In this document: piece after piece, positions 35,588 to 47,000 of the stretch
Numbering within the stretch: position 1 is the stretch's first letter
Layout: each line of letters opens with the position of its first letter
Assembly (NCBI RefSeq): GCF_010120715.1
Contig: NZ_CP047591.1
Coordinates: 496,001 to 560,000 of the forward strand
Direction of reading: 5' to 3'
Source: Aminipila terrae
GTDB lineage: Bacteria; Bacillota; Clostridia; Peptostreptococcales; Anaerovoracaceae
DNA: 64,000 nucleotides
Notes under the pieces: generated by a model
Databases searched by the model: none
What the model saw: the letters and a program-made list of their open reading frames with translations, nothing else
Told to the model about the DNA's origin: nothing
Translations under genes and position numbers: made by a program

Positions 35588-37224
35588 TTACAAAACACTG
35601 TTTACTATGAAATCTATCAATTGAGGAAGTCTTTCAAAAAGATCCTTTTTATAAACTCTTTCTGTATATTTATGTAAGTCTTTTCCCCATGGTCCCACAT
35701 TTAATACTGGCATGGATTGCTCTCTTATGGTATCAAGTGGTATATAATACATATCCCCCAGAAAAGCATATTATCCTGAATATAGTCTATATTCTCCTTA
35801 TTTGCTGTGAACATAGCATAACTTAAATCCGAAATACCTGTGAAATAATTCTGGGTATAAATCCCGTTTCCTGTTTGCTTTCTTGCATATTTATCCAGTT
35901 CAAATATTAATTCATTAATCTCTCTGCCACTATCAAGCATGGCGTTATTGGTACTTGGATAATAGGGAGGTGCCAGAGCAATCACCACAACTGGGGATAA
36001 ATCGCTATAGTATTCCAGAGTTTTTTCCATTAAATGGTACGCTCCGTCTATTCTGGTTAATTCACCCTTATCTATTTTTTCTTCAAGCTCTTTCTGAAAT
36101 TCCGCTATTTCTTTTTTAAATAGTTCGCCTTTTTCTTCCAAAATTTCATTGTAGATTTCACCATAATATTTTACATTTGGCTTCCAGTCCATTTCTCCAT
36201 AATCCATGTCCGTCAGGCTTCTGTATTTTTCATAGCTTAACTCCATATCTGAAATCACTTCTTTAAATGCTTCCTCACTAATGGCTTTTAATCTGTCTAA
36301 AATTTCCTTGGGTGGCTTATTAAGAGATAATACAGACATATATCCACCTGCTAAAAGGGGTAACGAAACATCATATACATCTTTTCTGTCCTTAAAATAT
36401 AACCAGGCTGGTGGAGGGGTGACAGTGTTTCCTGCCTTTTCAATGAATTCTGGGTTTAATTCCGTCTTTCTTACAATAGCAGACAATAAATTAACCGGAT
36501 TTAGCCCTTTATAAATTTGTCCCACATGTGCAAGTTTTCCTCTCACCAGAAAAATAGGCATAATTTTACCGACAGAACCATCATAGATGGTTATGTTATT
36601 TTCATCAATTCGGTCATGAGGTTCCACATTTAAAAGTAATACATACTCCAATCCATGCTTTTCCTTTAAGTCTCTCAGCAGGTTAACAGCTGACCTCATA
36701 CCCGCAGACAGATTCTCTTCATCCGGGACACCAATCAGAAGAATATTTCCGCTAAATTCTTCCCGCAGGCTATATTCCTCAAAAAGAGACAGATGGATGC
36801 ACCCTCCGCCTTTCATGTCAGAAACACCTCTGCCAAATAACCACTCACCAGAGTTTAAATCCTTCCTGGTAGCCTCATCTAATTCAACTTTTCCTTCAAG
36901 GAATAATTCTTCCAATTCAGAAGGTTTATAAGCATACTCTTTATACTTCCCAAAATCATCAATATCTACAGTATCCGTGTGATGCAGCATAACGATAGTC
37001 CTGTTTCCCTGTCCTTTTAATAAGGCCCAGGGAATCCGCCTTTTTAAACAATCCTTTTCAATATCATAAAATCCGCATAGTTCTGGATTCCTGTTCAAAT
37101 ATGGAATCGAATCAAACCATTTTTTAAAAAAGTTTTCATTATTCCTTTCCAGCTCTGTTCCAGTATGGGTAATTTCTTTTAGATAATTTAACAAATTTTT
37201 TTCAATTCTATCTGCTCTGTTCAT
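35588..37224 (-). CDS. RocB-like M20 peptidase (frame broken at 35755-35759)
   Basis: A zinc-dependent M20 family hydrolase related to arginine-utilisation protein RocB. The metal-site motifs are visible: VMLHHTDTVD, WLFGRGVSDMKGG and GVPDEENLSAG, and VEPHDR follows. The frame breaks at C run 35755-35759. One extra base continues MLFWGDMYYIPLDTIREQS, then LNVGPWGKDLHKYTERVY, which supplies the final His region of the family. The gene then ends at 35588. The corrected length is about 545 residues, as usual for RocB. Its start codon lies at the stop of the HNH_repeat-like gene. It is last in the addA operon. With the adjacent ureohydrolase-fold protein it suggests an arginine- or guanidino-compound theme, but the substrate is not known. 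Confidence 0.82.
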
Positions 37225-38273
37225 TATTTTCCCCCCTTTACTCTACGCCTGATTTTCTGAGTCTCCGTTTTGTCTAAAGGCACTGCGCCCACTTGAAACA
37301 GCACATTCCGATAGCTTCCACAGGTTTTCATCAATCCATTGTAAACGGCTTCTGGCAATTCTTCCTTAATGGGAGTACGTCCCAGTTCGTTAATAATTAG
37401 TCTTAATGCCGTTAAATCTTCCTTTTCTTTTTTGTTTAGTTTAAGTACTTTATATAAACCATTACTTAAAATTTCCTTATGTTGTCTGCCTTTATTTTTT
37501 TTATCATCCAGATATGTTTCTGTAAAAGACTTTGGCTTTTCTATTGGTTTCATGCCTATCTGATATAATGTGTTACGCCATGTTTTACATTTTATTTTTA
37601 GTTGTTCTCTTACTTCCTCATCAACTTCCTTTCGGAGGGGAGATCTTCCAAGTTCAAGGGCTTTATCTTTTATTTTTTCCAGCATAGCTTTTTCTTCATC
37701 TGAAAAGTCTTCCACTAAAAAAAGCATGTGCGTATTTTTCCATTCCTGATTTATGCCCGCAGCATCAAGCACCTGATTCCAAGTATCAAACTTATATTTT
37801 AGTGCTTCAACATAATTTTGCATTTCAGTTAAGTGAGGTGGTCTATGAAGTTCATCTGCTTTTTTGCGTATCAGCTCAAGAGTTTCCTGGCATTGTTTTT
37901 CTCTTTCTTCAATAATCTTATAGCTATGCCCTCCACTGCCAGCCTTCGTAGACATAACTGCTGCTTTTAATGCTTTTGGCCAGTTTCCAAACCGATGTTT
38001 AATATACATGTGATAAACCCAGTAAACTTCTTTCTGGGTAGGCACATGATCCAACTCTTTTGCCCTGTTCCTGATATAATTGCAAAGTTCTTCATCTGAA
38101 AAGCTTTCATACAACTCTTTCCCTATTGCGGACTTTATCTTGTAAACACTCATCAGTTCCTTATGTTCTGCAGATTGTAAATCGTATTGTAATCCACCAT
38201 GTGCTGCAGCATTGGATGCAAGGTTCTCCAGTTTTCTTTTATATTCGTTGATTTCATTTAATTCTATGGCCAT
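37224..38273 (-). CDS. HNH_repeat-like repeat protein, copy 2
   Basis: A 349-residue paralogue of the protein at 30789, with the same length and repeat order. Repeat cores are AKELDHVPTQKEVYWVYHMY, ADELHRPPHLTEMQNY, ALELGRSPLRKEVDEEV and INELGRTPIKEELPEAV. Each is followed by an aromatic/Leu helix such as FGNWPKALKAAVM. No nuclease, signal or membrane segment is present. It lies between the ureohydrolase-fold gene and the RocB-like gene, with a stop/start junction at 37224. Having two same-length copies in different operons of one locus is notable. DNA binding is inferred only from the resemblance to homing-endonuclease-associated repeats. Confidence 0.7.
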   Translation of the reverse strand: MAIELNEINEYKRKLENLASNAAAHGGLQYDLQSAEHKELMSVYKIKSAIGKELYESFSDEELCNYIRNRAKELDHVPTQKEVYWVYHMYIKHRFGNWPKALKAAVMSTKAGSGGHSYKIIEEREKQCQETLELIRKKADELHRPPHLTEMQNYVEALKYKFDTWNQVLDAAGINQEWKNTHMLFLVEDFSDEEKAMLEKIKDKALELGRSPLRKEVDEEVREQLKIKCKTWRNTLYQIGMKPIEKPKSFTETYLDDKKNKGRQHKEILSNGLYKVLKLNKKEKEDLTALRLIINELGRTPIKEELPEAVYNGLMKTCGSYRNVLFQVGAVPLDKTETQKIRRRVKGGK

Positions 38274-38299
38274 TTTATCCCTTTTCTCATATTATATGT

Positions 38300-39091
38300 T
38301 TAACTTTTATATTGAACGGTGTGACAGTTCATCCTGCACAAATTTCTTTCATTTTTCAAAAATCTCAATAGATTTGCATTTACTTCATCATTTTTTTGTA
38401 CTGCACGGAGCTTCCCCTCTTCGTTGGCACATTCCCCGCAAAGATCAATGCCAATTATATTTTGCTTGGGAATAATCCCATGAAGAATACTTTTCAGTTC
38501 CGTCAGTTTCATATCTCCCTGACTCCAGTTTGTTTCCAGTATATTTCTGCTCAACACATCTTTATCTATAGATATATAAACCGGATACTTTCTGTTCAAT
38601 CCTTGTAATTCTAAAAAATCGTCTTTCTTTATTTGTTCATTATCAATGCAAATCAGCCTGTCTTTATATTTTCCAGTTAAGGCTTTTTTCTGTTCTTTGC
38701 TTATGCCCATTAAAATAATTTTATCAATATATGTATTGTTCTCCAGGCACTGTGCAATCCATGAGCCACAACTGAGAATGCTATAAAATGCAGGCTGCTG
38801 CATATCTGAATGATAGTCAATCACAATCAGGTTAAACTTTTCTTTTATCTTGTCTATCCAGAATTTTGTGGCATAATGGTAATTACCTGAATCAATAAAA
38901 TGTAACCCTTGGGGAGACATATTTTTGATTCTTTCTCTGATAAGCTTTTCCGCTGAATCGTCACAATAACAGTTTTTTCCCTGAAGACCGGAAAAATCCA
39001 GCCATATGACATTTTCATCTTTATAAAACTTCTCGTATTTGTAAATTCCTGAAAAGTTCATAATTGTTATATAGTTTCTTTTCTCACTCAT
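38300..39091 (-). CDS. Ureohydrolase (arginase/agmatinase-fold) family protein
   Basis: A protein of about 263 residues with arginase-fold metal motifs: IVIDYHSDMQQ (the D-x-H-x-D site), HFIDSGNYHYAT (first histidine region) and YISIDKDVLS (S-x-D-x-D site). GIDLCGE is near the end. The metal-binding residues look intact, but the sequence is divergent enough that the substrate (arginine, agmatine, formiminoglutamate or another) cannot be called. The ATG at 39091 overlaps the addA stop (ATGAGTGA), so translation is coupled. An upstream TTG at 39097 is less likely. Confidence 0.78.
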   Translation of the reverse strand: MSEKRNYITIMNFSGIYKYEKFYKDENVIWLDFSGLQGKNCYCDDSAEKLIRERIKNMSPQGLHFIDSGNYHYATKFWIDKIKEKFNLIVIDYHSDMQQPAFYSILSCGSWIAQCLENNTYIDKIILMGISKEQKKALTGKYKDRLICIDNEQIKKDDFLELQGLNRKYPVYISIDKDVLSRNILETNWSQGDMKLTELKSILHGIIPKQNIIGIDLCGECANEEGKLRAVQKNDEVNANLLRFLKNERNLCRMNCHTVQYKS

Positions 39092-42000
39092 ATTCAATTA
39101 TAATCCCCGCATTCATCAAATAAATATATGCATCCTTTACCTTTACACCTTTCACTACTTCTATGGCTTCACGGTAAAGTTCAATCTGTTCCCTGTAAGT
39201 TTCCTTAAGATAGATAATTTCATCCGGATCATGAGGGTTATTGACCTTATTGGTTTTATAGTCCAGTAGTATGTATTCATCTCCTTCTTTAAAATAGCAG
39301 TCGATAATACCCTGTACGATTATATCTTCCCCTTTAATTTTTTTCATTAAGTTAAAGGGGGTCTCTCTATATATTTCATCTGCTTGGGCCATTCTTTTGC
39401 CTAAAGATGAGCATTGAAACTCCACTATCATTTTTGCATGTTTTCTGGCCTCATCCGCTTCTTCTTCAGTAAGCAGCTGCCTTTCTTCAAGTTCTGTAAC
39501 AAAACATCGGACATAATCCAATGCCTTATTCCCCTTCTCTAAACATTCAACGTAACCTTCTCTGAAATTCCAATGTTCTAATACATTATGCATAATAGTC
39601 CCACGTTCTGATGCACTAAATCCAGTTTTAATGTCTTGTGCAAATTGAGGAACTGCCAATGCTGCTTCATAAGAAGTTTCATAATAAAGTCGTTCATATT
39701 GTTCGGGAGTGATGCTTTCTTCCGACAAAAATCCGCTTATCTTGTTAAGCTTGCTAACAGAGAATTTTGATTTTAACAATCTGGCATAGTCAAATCCATA
39801 TTTGAAAGATAACTGTTTATCAATCTGGGCATAAATCTCCGCAAAACCTGCCATCTGTTCATTCTTCACCTGTTCTTTTTCTATGTTATTGAGGAATTCC
39901 CTGAGTTGCTCCCTGTTTACATGGTTTCTCACATTATCAAATGAAATTTCCTGTGCATTATGGTGATATACTGAAATACTGCTCTCTGAAATAACTGGCA
40001 TAATCATATCCAGGTAACTGGATGCTCTGAATACATCCGGTCCATCCATACCAGTCTTTGCTTCCTGGTATTTCTCCAGATCCTTTACACAACCCAGTAA
40101 TACAAGCTTATCCTGTGCCCTGGTCAGTGCCACATAAAGAATTCTGACCTCTTCCTCCATGTCCTCCTGTTTTCTCTTGTTGTCAATAGCCATCTGAAGT
40201 AATGTTTTTTTATAAAAATGTTTTTCTCTTTCTATGTAACGAATACCAAGTCCAATGTTTTTATGCAAATCAATTGGCTTTCTGGAATTGGCATTATTAA
40301 ACCTTTTTCCCATACCCGCTACAATAACCATTGGGAACTCCAATCCCTTGCTCTTGTGAATGGTCATAATCCTGACAACATCATCATTTTCCCCTACAAG
40401 AGTTACCTGGCCCATGGGGACTTTTTTATCTTTGACAGCATCAACATAGGTAATAAAGCCGTAAAGACCTTTCATCTGGGATGATTGAAACTGAACAGCC
40501 TTATCTATTAAGGCTCTGAGATTTGCCTGTCTTTGTCTGCCCCTGGTAATGCCCCACAAAGGTAAAGTATCCAGTATCCCATAACAACTTCCAGATTAAT
40601 TCATCTAGTGGCATGAATTCAGAAACCTGTTTCCACTCTGCCAGTTTTTTTAGTACGTCAATACATTTTTCTGATAAAGTGCTATGAATATGCGGATTTA
40701 TGGCTGCATATCTGTAAAATGCCTCATAATAGGATGTATTCTTGCAGTTACTTCTTATCTCTGCCAGTTCTTCCACAGTAAAATCAAAAATGCAGGAATG
40801 TAATACACTTATTAAAGGAATATCCTGTCTTCTGTTATCAATAATTCTTAATAAGTTTAAAAATATCTGAATTTCAAGGGTATCAAAATATCCGTCACTG
40901 TCATTTATATGGGATGGTATATCCATCTCTGTAAGCACCTGCTGGAATTTATCCGCATAGTTTTTCTGTCCTCTCATAAGTATGACAATATCCCGCTTTG
41001 TCATAGGTCTTTCTATATTGTTCTTTGCATCAAAGATGCTTTTGCCTAAAGATTCTTTGATAAGTTTTCCAGCTATGAAAGCTTCCATTTCTGCAGACTT
41101 CAGTTCACGGATTTCTTCATCAACATCCATATCCTCCGTAATTTTCTGATCTACCAGATGTAATTCTGCCGGATAATCAAGCTCTCCCTCATAGGATACC
41201 CCTTTATACAGGGCTGCATCACCATCATAGCCTTCCATGAGTCTTGCGAATAAATCATTTACCGCTTTTATAACATTACCTTTACTTCTAAAGTTTACAT
41301 TTAAGTCTATCTTCTCATCCTGTTGGTTTTCCTGTTTCTTGAAACGTTCATATTTTTCAACAAAAATTTCCGGTTCTGCCAGTCTGAATTTGTAGATACT
41401 CTGTTTTACGTCACCAACCATAAATAAGTTATTTTCACCTTTGATAGCAGCGATAAGGGTATCCTGTATAACATTGCTGTCCTGGTATTCATCAATAAAG
41501 ATATATTTAAATTTATTTCTGTATTCACACGCTGCCTGTTCATTCTTTAATATTTTTAAAGCATAATGTTCTATATCATTGAAATCAATCAGTTTTTTCT
41601 CTTCTTTTTTTTGCCTGTAATGCTCACTGAACCTTTTTACCAACAGCGCCAGTGTCTTTGCATATGGATGAACTTTATTCATATCTTCAATGTACTCATG
41701 CAAAGGCCGTGAAAAATAGTTCTGCTTTATTTCCTTCAGCGCATCTTTGCATCGTTCACGGTATATTGCTGCGAACTCTTTAACTTCATCAAAGGGCTCT
41801 TTTTCATCCTTCGTGGTTACCATTCTTGCATAAGAAATTTTGCCAAGATTTTCACCAAACTTCTGAAAATTACCTGATTCAAAAGTTTCAATGGCTTCAT
41901 CAATAGCTGCTAAGTCTTCCCTGCACTTTACCGCAAACTTTACTGCTCCCGCTTCTTCAAAAATTTCAATAGATTTATCGTAGTTTGTTCTGGCATAAAA

Positions 42001-42660
42001 AAGTTCTTTTTCTACATATTCCTTTATCTCTTTGAATAAACCGGATTGTAAAAAATTTTCTTCATCCATGGCTAAATTTTCTACACTATTTTCAAGCCAT
42101 TCCCACGGTTCGGGTACACTTTGTATAGTCTGGAATACTTCCCGTATCATTTCTTTTACTGCATTTTCATTTTTGCTGGAAGCATAATTGTTCAAGAACG
42201 TTGTAAAATCAACATTATCCTTTTCAAACATTTCTTCAAACAGCTCATCCATTGCATCTGCCTGAAGTATGATCTGTTGAGCTTCATCGCAGATCTTAAA
42301 ATCAGGATCAATTCCAATCACATGAAAAAATCTTCGTATAACTTCCAGTGCAAAGGCATGGAAAGTGCTGATATTGGCCTTATATATTATGTTCAACTGC
42401 CTACGCAAAAAAGCTGTATCTCCTGAATTCTTTTCAATCTCAGAGGTTACAGCCTGAACGATTTTTTCTCTCATTTCTGCTGCTGCTGCATTAGTAAAGG
42501 TGACTACCAGCATCTCATTGACAGAAACACCTTCATCTATGATTAATTGTTTAATCCTTTCAACTAAAACAGCAGTTTTACCAGAACCTGCCGCCGCCGC
42601 AACCAGCATATTTTTATTTCTAAGCCCGATGGCTTCGGCCTGCTTTTCAGTCCATTTCAT
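39084..42660 (-). CDS. addA: ATP-dependent helicase/nuclease subunit A (frame broken at 40540-40555)
   Basis: AddA is the UvrD-like helicase plus RecB-type nuclease of the AddAB double-strand-break resection complex. The N-terminal part shows AAAAGSGKTAVLVERI (Walker A), VTFTNAAAAEMREKI, IFIDEYQDSN and VGDVKQSIYKFRLAEP. The C-terminal part has RIMTIHKSKGLEFPMVIVAG and the nuclease motif YILLDYKTNK. The frame is lost over 15 bases. Adding one base to each of two C4 runs (40540-40543 and 40552-40555) restores VGALPGGRQRQANLRALID, the conserved AddA sequence. The corrected protein is about 1190 residues, normal length. No addB is adjacent or in the window, which is unusual. It has its own promoter. 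Confidence 0.92.
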
Positions 42661-42721
42661 ATCCAACCTAACCTTTACATTTGCTTAACTTAATCTTTTT
42701 TGTTTTATTTAAGTCTCTTTT

Positions 42722-42750
42722 ATTCTATAAAGAATTTTTGGATATTTCAA
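42722..42750 (-). promoter_or_regulatory. Putative promoter of the addA operon
   Basis: TTGAAA (42745-42750), a 17-base spacer and TAGAAT (42722-42727), 60 bases before addA. This argues that addA and the genes after it need not depend on riboswitch 6, although no strong terminator separates them. Confidence 0.55.
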
Positions 42751-42781
42751 CAACTAATTATATTTTTATCCTGATTCTGGG

Positions 42782-43519
42782 TTAAAATAAATTTTTATTA
42801 CTCACTCGGTTATATATCCTTGCTGGTTCTATTTCTTTAACGATAAGATCTTTGGTCTTTTGAACAAGTTCGAACATCTCCCCTTGTTTCATGTATCCCT
42901 TCATTATATCTGCAACTCTTGGGAACAGTTCCTTCTTTTCCCCATAAAAATCAATGAGCAGCATCCAATGCTCTCCATATGCATTTTCTCCCATGACTTT
43001 CATTAACCAGGCAGCCTCAACCTCAAGACTTCTTTCAAAAAACCGTTTTAAGGCTGATGTCATTCCGCTGGGTACACTGTCTGGCATTCTCAGGCTCATT
43101 TGCCCAGTATATTCTTCTCTTCGAACATTCATTCCTGTTGCCTGGGAATCTATTATATCCATTAAATTTTTGTCCAGAACTATGTTTTCTTCATAAGGAG
43201 CAATGGCAATTCCATTTATCTCTGGTTCAGCATCGATTATAATATATTTAAGCTTGTTATAGGGTATTTGTATCAATTGCTCTTCTTTAAATCTGCCCAA
43301 ATTTGACTTCTTATGTAAAAAAGCTGGAATTAATTTTTTTCCATCTGCAGTCATTAACAGAGCAAAAGTCTTCTTGTTGTTTCCATGCCCAGAAGAAACA
43401 TCAGGTACCCATAGCATCGTTTCATTGAGTTCTTTATAAAATTCCATCTCCGTTTTAAGAGATCTTTCCTGTGTCAGCTTTTTAAAGAAATCCATCAGTT
43501 GTGTTTTGCTTTCCAGCAT
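42782..43519 (-). CDS. SseB-like protein, copy 1
   Basis: A 245-residue cytosolic protein with the SseB N-terminal domain pattern (ETMLWVPDVSSG, FALLMTADGKKLIPAFLHKK, QLIQIPYNKLKYIIIDAEPEINGIAIAPYEENIVL) and an SseB C-domain (YGEHWMLLIDFYGEKKELFPRV). SseB was named for enhanced serine sensitivity and its biochemical role is unclear; similar domains also occur in toxin-immunity contexts. The start at 43519 follows AGGAAGG. It is about 60% alike by eye to the copy at 51377, and both end in RxSNKNLF. It is the first gene behind riboswitch 6. Confidence 0.8.
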   Translation of the reverse strand: MLESKTQLMDFFKKLTQERSLKTEMEFYKELNETMLWVPDVSSGHGNNKKTFALLMTADGKKLIPAFLHKKSNLGRFKEEQLIQIPYNKLKYIIIDAEPEINGIAIAPYEENIVLDKNLMDIIDSQATGMNVRREEYTGQMSLRMPDSVPSGMTSALKRFFERSLEVEAAWLMKVMGENAYGEHWMLLIDFYGEKKELFPRVADIMKGYMKQGEMFELVQKTKDLIVKEIEPARIYNRVSNKNLF

Positions 43520-43587
43520 ATTATCCTTCCTCCCTTTTTTCCTATATTCAAACCTCATCTTTAATATTATTAATTTATATACGATTA

Positions 43588-43620
43588 CAAAAAAACTGTG
43601 ACTAATAAAGTCACAGTTCC
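43588..43620 (-). terminator. Expression-platform terminator of riboswitch 6
   Basis: AACTGTGACT/AGTCACAGTT with a U tract. The stem sequence is shared with riboswitches 7 and 8. Confidence 0.85.
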
Positions 43621-43681
43621 GTTTTTAACTGTATATGTTTTAATGGGCTCTATACATGCTAAAATTGCAGCATATAAGCAA

Positions 43682-43885
43682 GCCTTCACCCTTACCGAAG
43701 TATATTCAATTTATGTTTGTCTTCTGACTTATGTATCATCACCCTTTGCCAATCTTCCCAAGTTTTCACTCAGTGACTGCTCTTTCTAAAGAGCTGCGGC
43801 TCGGACTCCTCACTTACAGCGGCGGTACCGTCCCGGATTCTAACCGGAGTTCCATCTTAGCCATTAACAGCATCAACTGTTAACG
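43682..43885 (-). promoter_or_regulatory. Cobalamin riboswitch 6
   Basis: The minus strand carries ATGGAACTCCGG, GACGGTACCGCCGCTGTAAGTGAGGAG, GTCACTGAG...GGGAAG, B12 box AAGTCAGAAGACAAACAT and hairpin CTTCGGTAAGGGTGAAG. The 3' end of the B12 box (ACAAACAT) differs from riboswitches 1-5 but is identical in 6, 7 and 8. Confidence 0.93.
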
Positions 43886-43933
43886 GAACATAAATTACAT
43901 TATTTATTAATTTCTCTTTTCCCTATTTATTTC

Positions 43934-43962
43934 ATATTATCAACAAATTTTACCTTTGTCAA
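43934..43962 (-). promoter_or_regulatory. Promoter of riboswitch 6
   Basis: A perfect TTGACA (43957-43962), a 17-base spacer with AATTTGTTGA, and TAATAT (43934-43939). The spacer is nearly shared with riboswitches 7 and 8. Confidence 0.75.
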
Positions 43963-43976
43963 TTAGAAGAGAGAAG

Positions 43977-44014
43977 AAACACCCTAAGTCTGATAAAACA
44001 AGCTTAAGGTGTTT
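43977..44014 (-). terminator. Terminator after the giant SLH gene
   Basis: AAACACCTTAAG/CTTAGGGTGTTT (12 bp, one wobble) on the minus strand followed by CTTCTCTCTTC, 8 bases after the stop codon. Confidence 0.75.
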
Positions 44015-44021
44015 AAAATGA

Positions 44022-47000
44022 TTACTTCATATAATTTGCAATCATGGCAGTTGCTTCTGCTCTGGTTGCCTTGTTCTTTGGATTAAAGTTATATGATCCT
44101 AAGTTATTCTTCTCTCCGTTTATGATACCTGCTTTCTGCATGACCGTAACAGCATCTTTTGCATAGCTGGCTATCTCATAATCATCAGCAAACTTCAAGG
44201 CTTTATTCGTTTCTGGAAGAGTTTTCTTAGAAATACTGGCGACATATTTTGAAATCATTACAGACATATCCTGCCTTGTAATATTTGCACATGGTGAGAA
44301 TTTCTCGTTTCCTGTACCACCTGCAATGCCATTTTCAACTGCCCATGCCACAGCATTTGCATACCATGCATTTTCCCATACATCTTTAAATTTTGAACCA
44401 GTGTATTTACTCAAATCAGCTCCACTCATGTTAGCAAGAATCTGTACAAACTCTGCCCTTGTTATATTGCTGTCTGGTGCAAATACTGTGTCACTTTTTC
44501 CTTTAACGATATCTCGGGCTGCCAGATATAAAATCTTGTTTTTCGCCCAATGATTAATAGTATCAGCAAATTTTATTTCATTGTAACCAATCACATAGGT
44601 GGACCAGTGATTATTTTCCATAACAAAATACTTGCTGTCATCTGTCATGTGACCATTTTTAATAATTTCAAGCTTTCCATCAGGATTTAACCAATACGCC
44701 ACAACACCTTCTGCTTTTTCACCATTTCCAAGAATATATGGAAGAGTGGCAGTGGCTGTTCCACCCAGTTGAGAAACGGTCTGACTTCCGTTCCGAGCGG
44801 TAAATTCATACACGGGTCTGCCTTTTAATTTTGCCTTGACTTCATCGGTTGCAGATGATAGCTTAGCCGTAGCACTTCCTTCTTCTGCTTTTGCCACACT
44901 AATGCTCAAATCTCCTTCCACATTCTTAGTCAGGCCCTTTATAATATCTTTATCAAAAGTTATTTCACCTATGACCGTATTTAAAGTGATTGCCTCCACA
45001 AAACCATTTGACAGGGTAACTATTGAAGACTTAGGTATAATTGTTTCTATTGATGAAGCCTTACTGTCTGAATTTACGTCTATTCTCAATTCTGGTACAA
45101 CTTCAGTTTTTCCGTCTTTCTGCGCACTTTTTACTTTATCCTGTAATTCTTTTAGTGCCTTGGTTATATCATCTGATTTTAAAACAGCCTTCGCTTCGTT
45201 TGTTGTATCATTCAGAGTTGCTGTGGCTGTAGTTGTAACTGTGACATTATTGGTATTTTTTTGTGTTCCTCCTGTTATAGAACCTTTACTCCCTTCTACT
45301 CCAGGAATATACCCCCAACATCACGTCCTAAATCCTTTGTATAAAGCCATTCCACATAATCATTCTGGTAGACTCGTTCCAGAGCAGCTGAATGTCCTGG
45401 GAACTTTCCGTTTACCCGATACATCCATCCACTTTGATTGCCCCTGTCAAATTCAGACAGCCCATTAATTCCTCTTATGTAAACACCATATTTAGTATTT
45501 TTGTCTACCTTTAATGATGCTCCTGTTTTTTCTAACAGACTGAAAGCCGTCTCACCGGATTCAATCTCTATTTCGGTTTTAGCGTATTTGCCACCCCATT
45601 TTTCACCTACCGGACCATCTATACTGATATATGCTTTTTTTGAAGTTGGTACAACCGGAGAATCACCATTTAAGGATTTTACCTTTACTGTAAATTGTTT
45701 CTGAGTGCTTGTCCCATTTAAATATATTTTTGCGGTCAATAGCACAATGATATCTTCTTTGGCATCCCTAGTTACTTTACCGTTCTCATTAATGGCAAAC
45801 AACTTATTTGGAAGCCATGTAACAGAAGTACCAAATAATCCGTCATTGGTTAGAAGTAAATCTCCTGTGACCTCATTGCTCGAATCAATGGCCCCACCAA
45901 TCTTCAATGCTTGAGCTGCATCGTATACCAAATGCTGATTTAAAGTTGAATTATCTGGTAGTTTTGAAGGGTCTTCACAATACTTAAATATTAAATAACT
46001 TCCTTCTTCCACATTATACTGGTTTAATGGCTCTGTAATCCGGATACCATCTCCATCTTCTGTTTTTTTGTAAACATACCACTGCCCTTTACCATCAGTT
46101 TTAACACCTCCCAGCTCCTGAATAGCTTTATCGCCAGCAGTAATGCTTATCTTATTTTCCAAAGCTGTCTGCTGTAACACATCCAATATAGTTCCGCTTT
46201 TGTGTACAGAAGCATTCTCTAAAATCTTGCTGTTTCCTGTTTTACCGTAAATGGATATCTCTGCAGTGCCTTTTTCTTTCAGTCCGTCAACTGCATCTTT
46301 TAAGTTAAAATAACTTTGTCCAAAATAGTAATTCTTCATTCTATCTGCATCATTTTTAACCTGTAATGCAGCCTCATAAGCATTCTTTAAAGTGTCAAAA
46401 CTTTTTGTTGTATATTTACCGTCACCATCTGTCACAAGGGTTCCTGCACTTTTTATTGTTTCTTCAAATTGTTCAGGTTTAACCCCTATTCTTCTCCATA
46501 CACTATCACCGTAATATACATCTCCAAATTCAATGGCTATCTGTGTATTCACATCAGTTTTCCCAGCAACCTCTTGGTTATACAGCGTATCAAGAACTCC
46601 AGTGCCATCTTTTTTCCATTCTTCGTTAGTCAAATCAAAACCTGGCACACCAGCCTTCTGCATAGCCGTAAAGCCACTTACTACGCAGCCATTGGATAAT
46701 GCAATACTTCCGCCATCTACTCCACCTGTATTAAACAAGCCTTTATTTATCCCCGTTTTTTCTTGCTTTTCCTTTAATGTTGCGATGAAGTTATTTAATT
46801 CATCTGTTGTATCGGAATTTCCATTACGCATCATAGTGGTTGCCATTGGAATTAAAGACCATCCTGCAAGGTCTGGACCATACTGCAAATCACCTAGTTG
46901 ACTTTTGAAAAAACCTTCTATACTATTTCTATTGTACTTATGTGCCTGTGGATCAGCTGCCGCTGCGTCTAAAGCCATAGCTGCCCAAATAGGGCTGCCC

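Noticed and set aside
40501..40559. Overlapping pair of helicase genes
   Set aside because: The overlap disappears when one base is added to each of two C4 runs, giving the conserved AddA sequence through the junction.
42666..42782. addA as a B12-controlled gene behind riboswitch 6
   Set aside because: A TTGAAA-17-TAGAAT promoter lies between the SseB-like gene and addA. Read-through cannot be excluded, but B12 control of addA is not supported.
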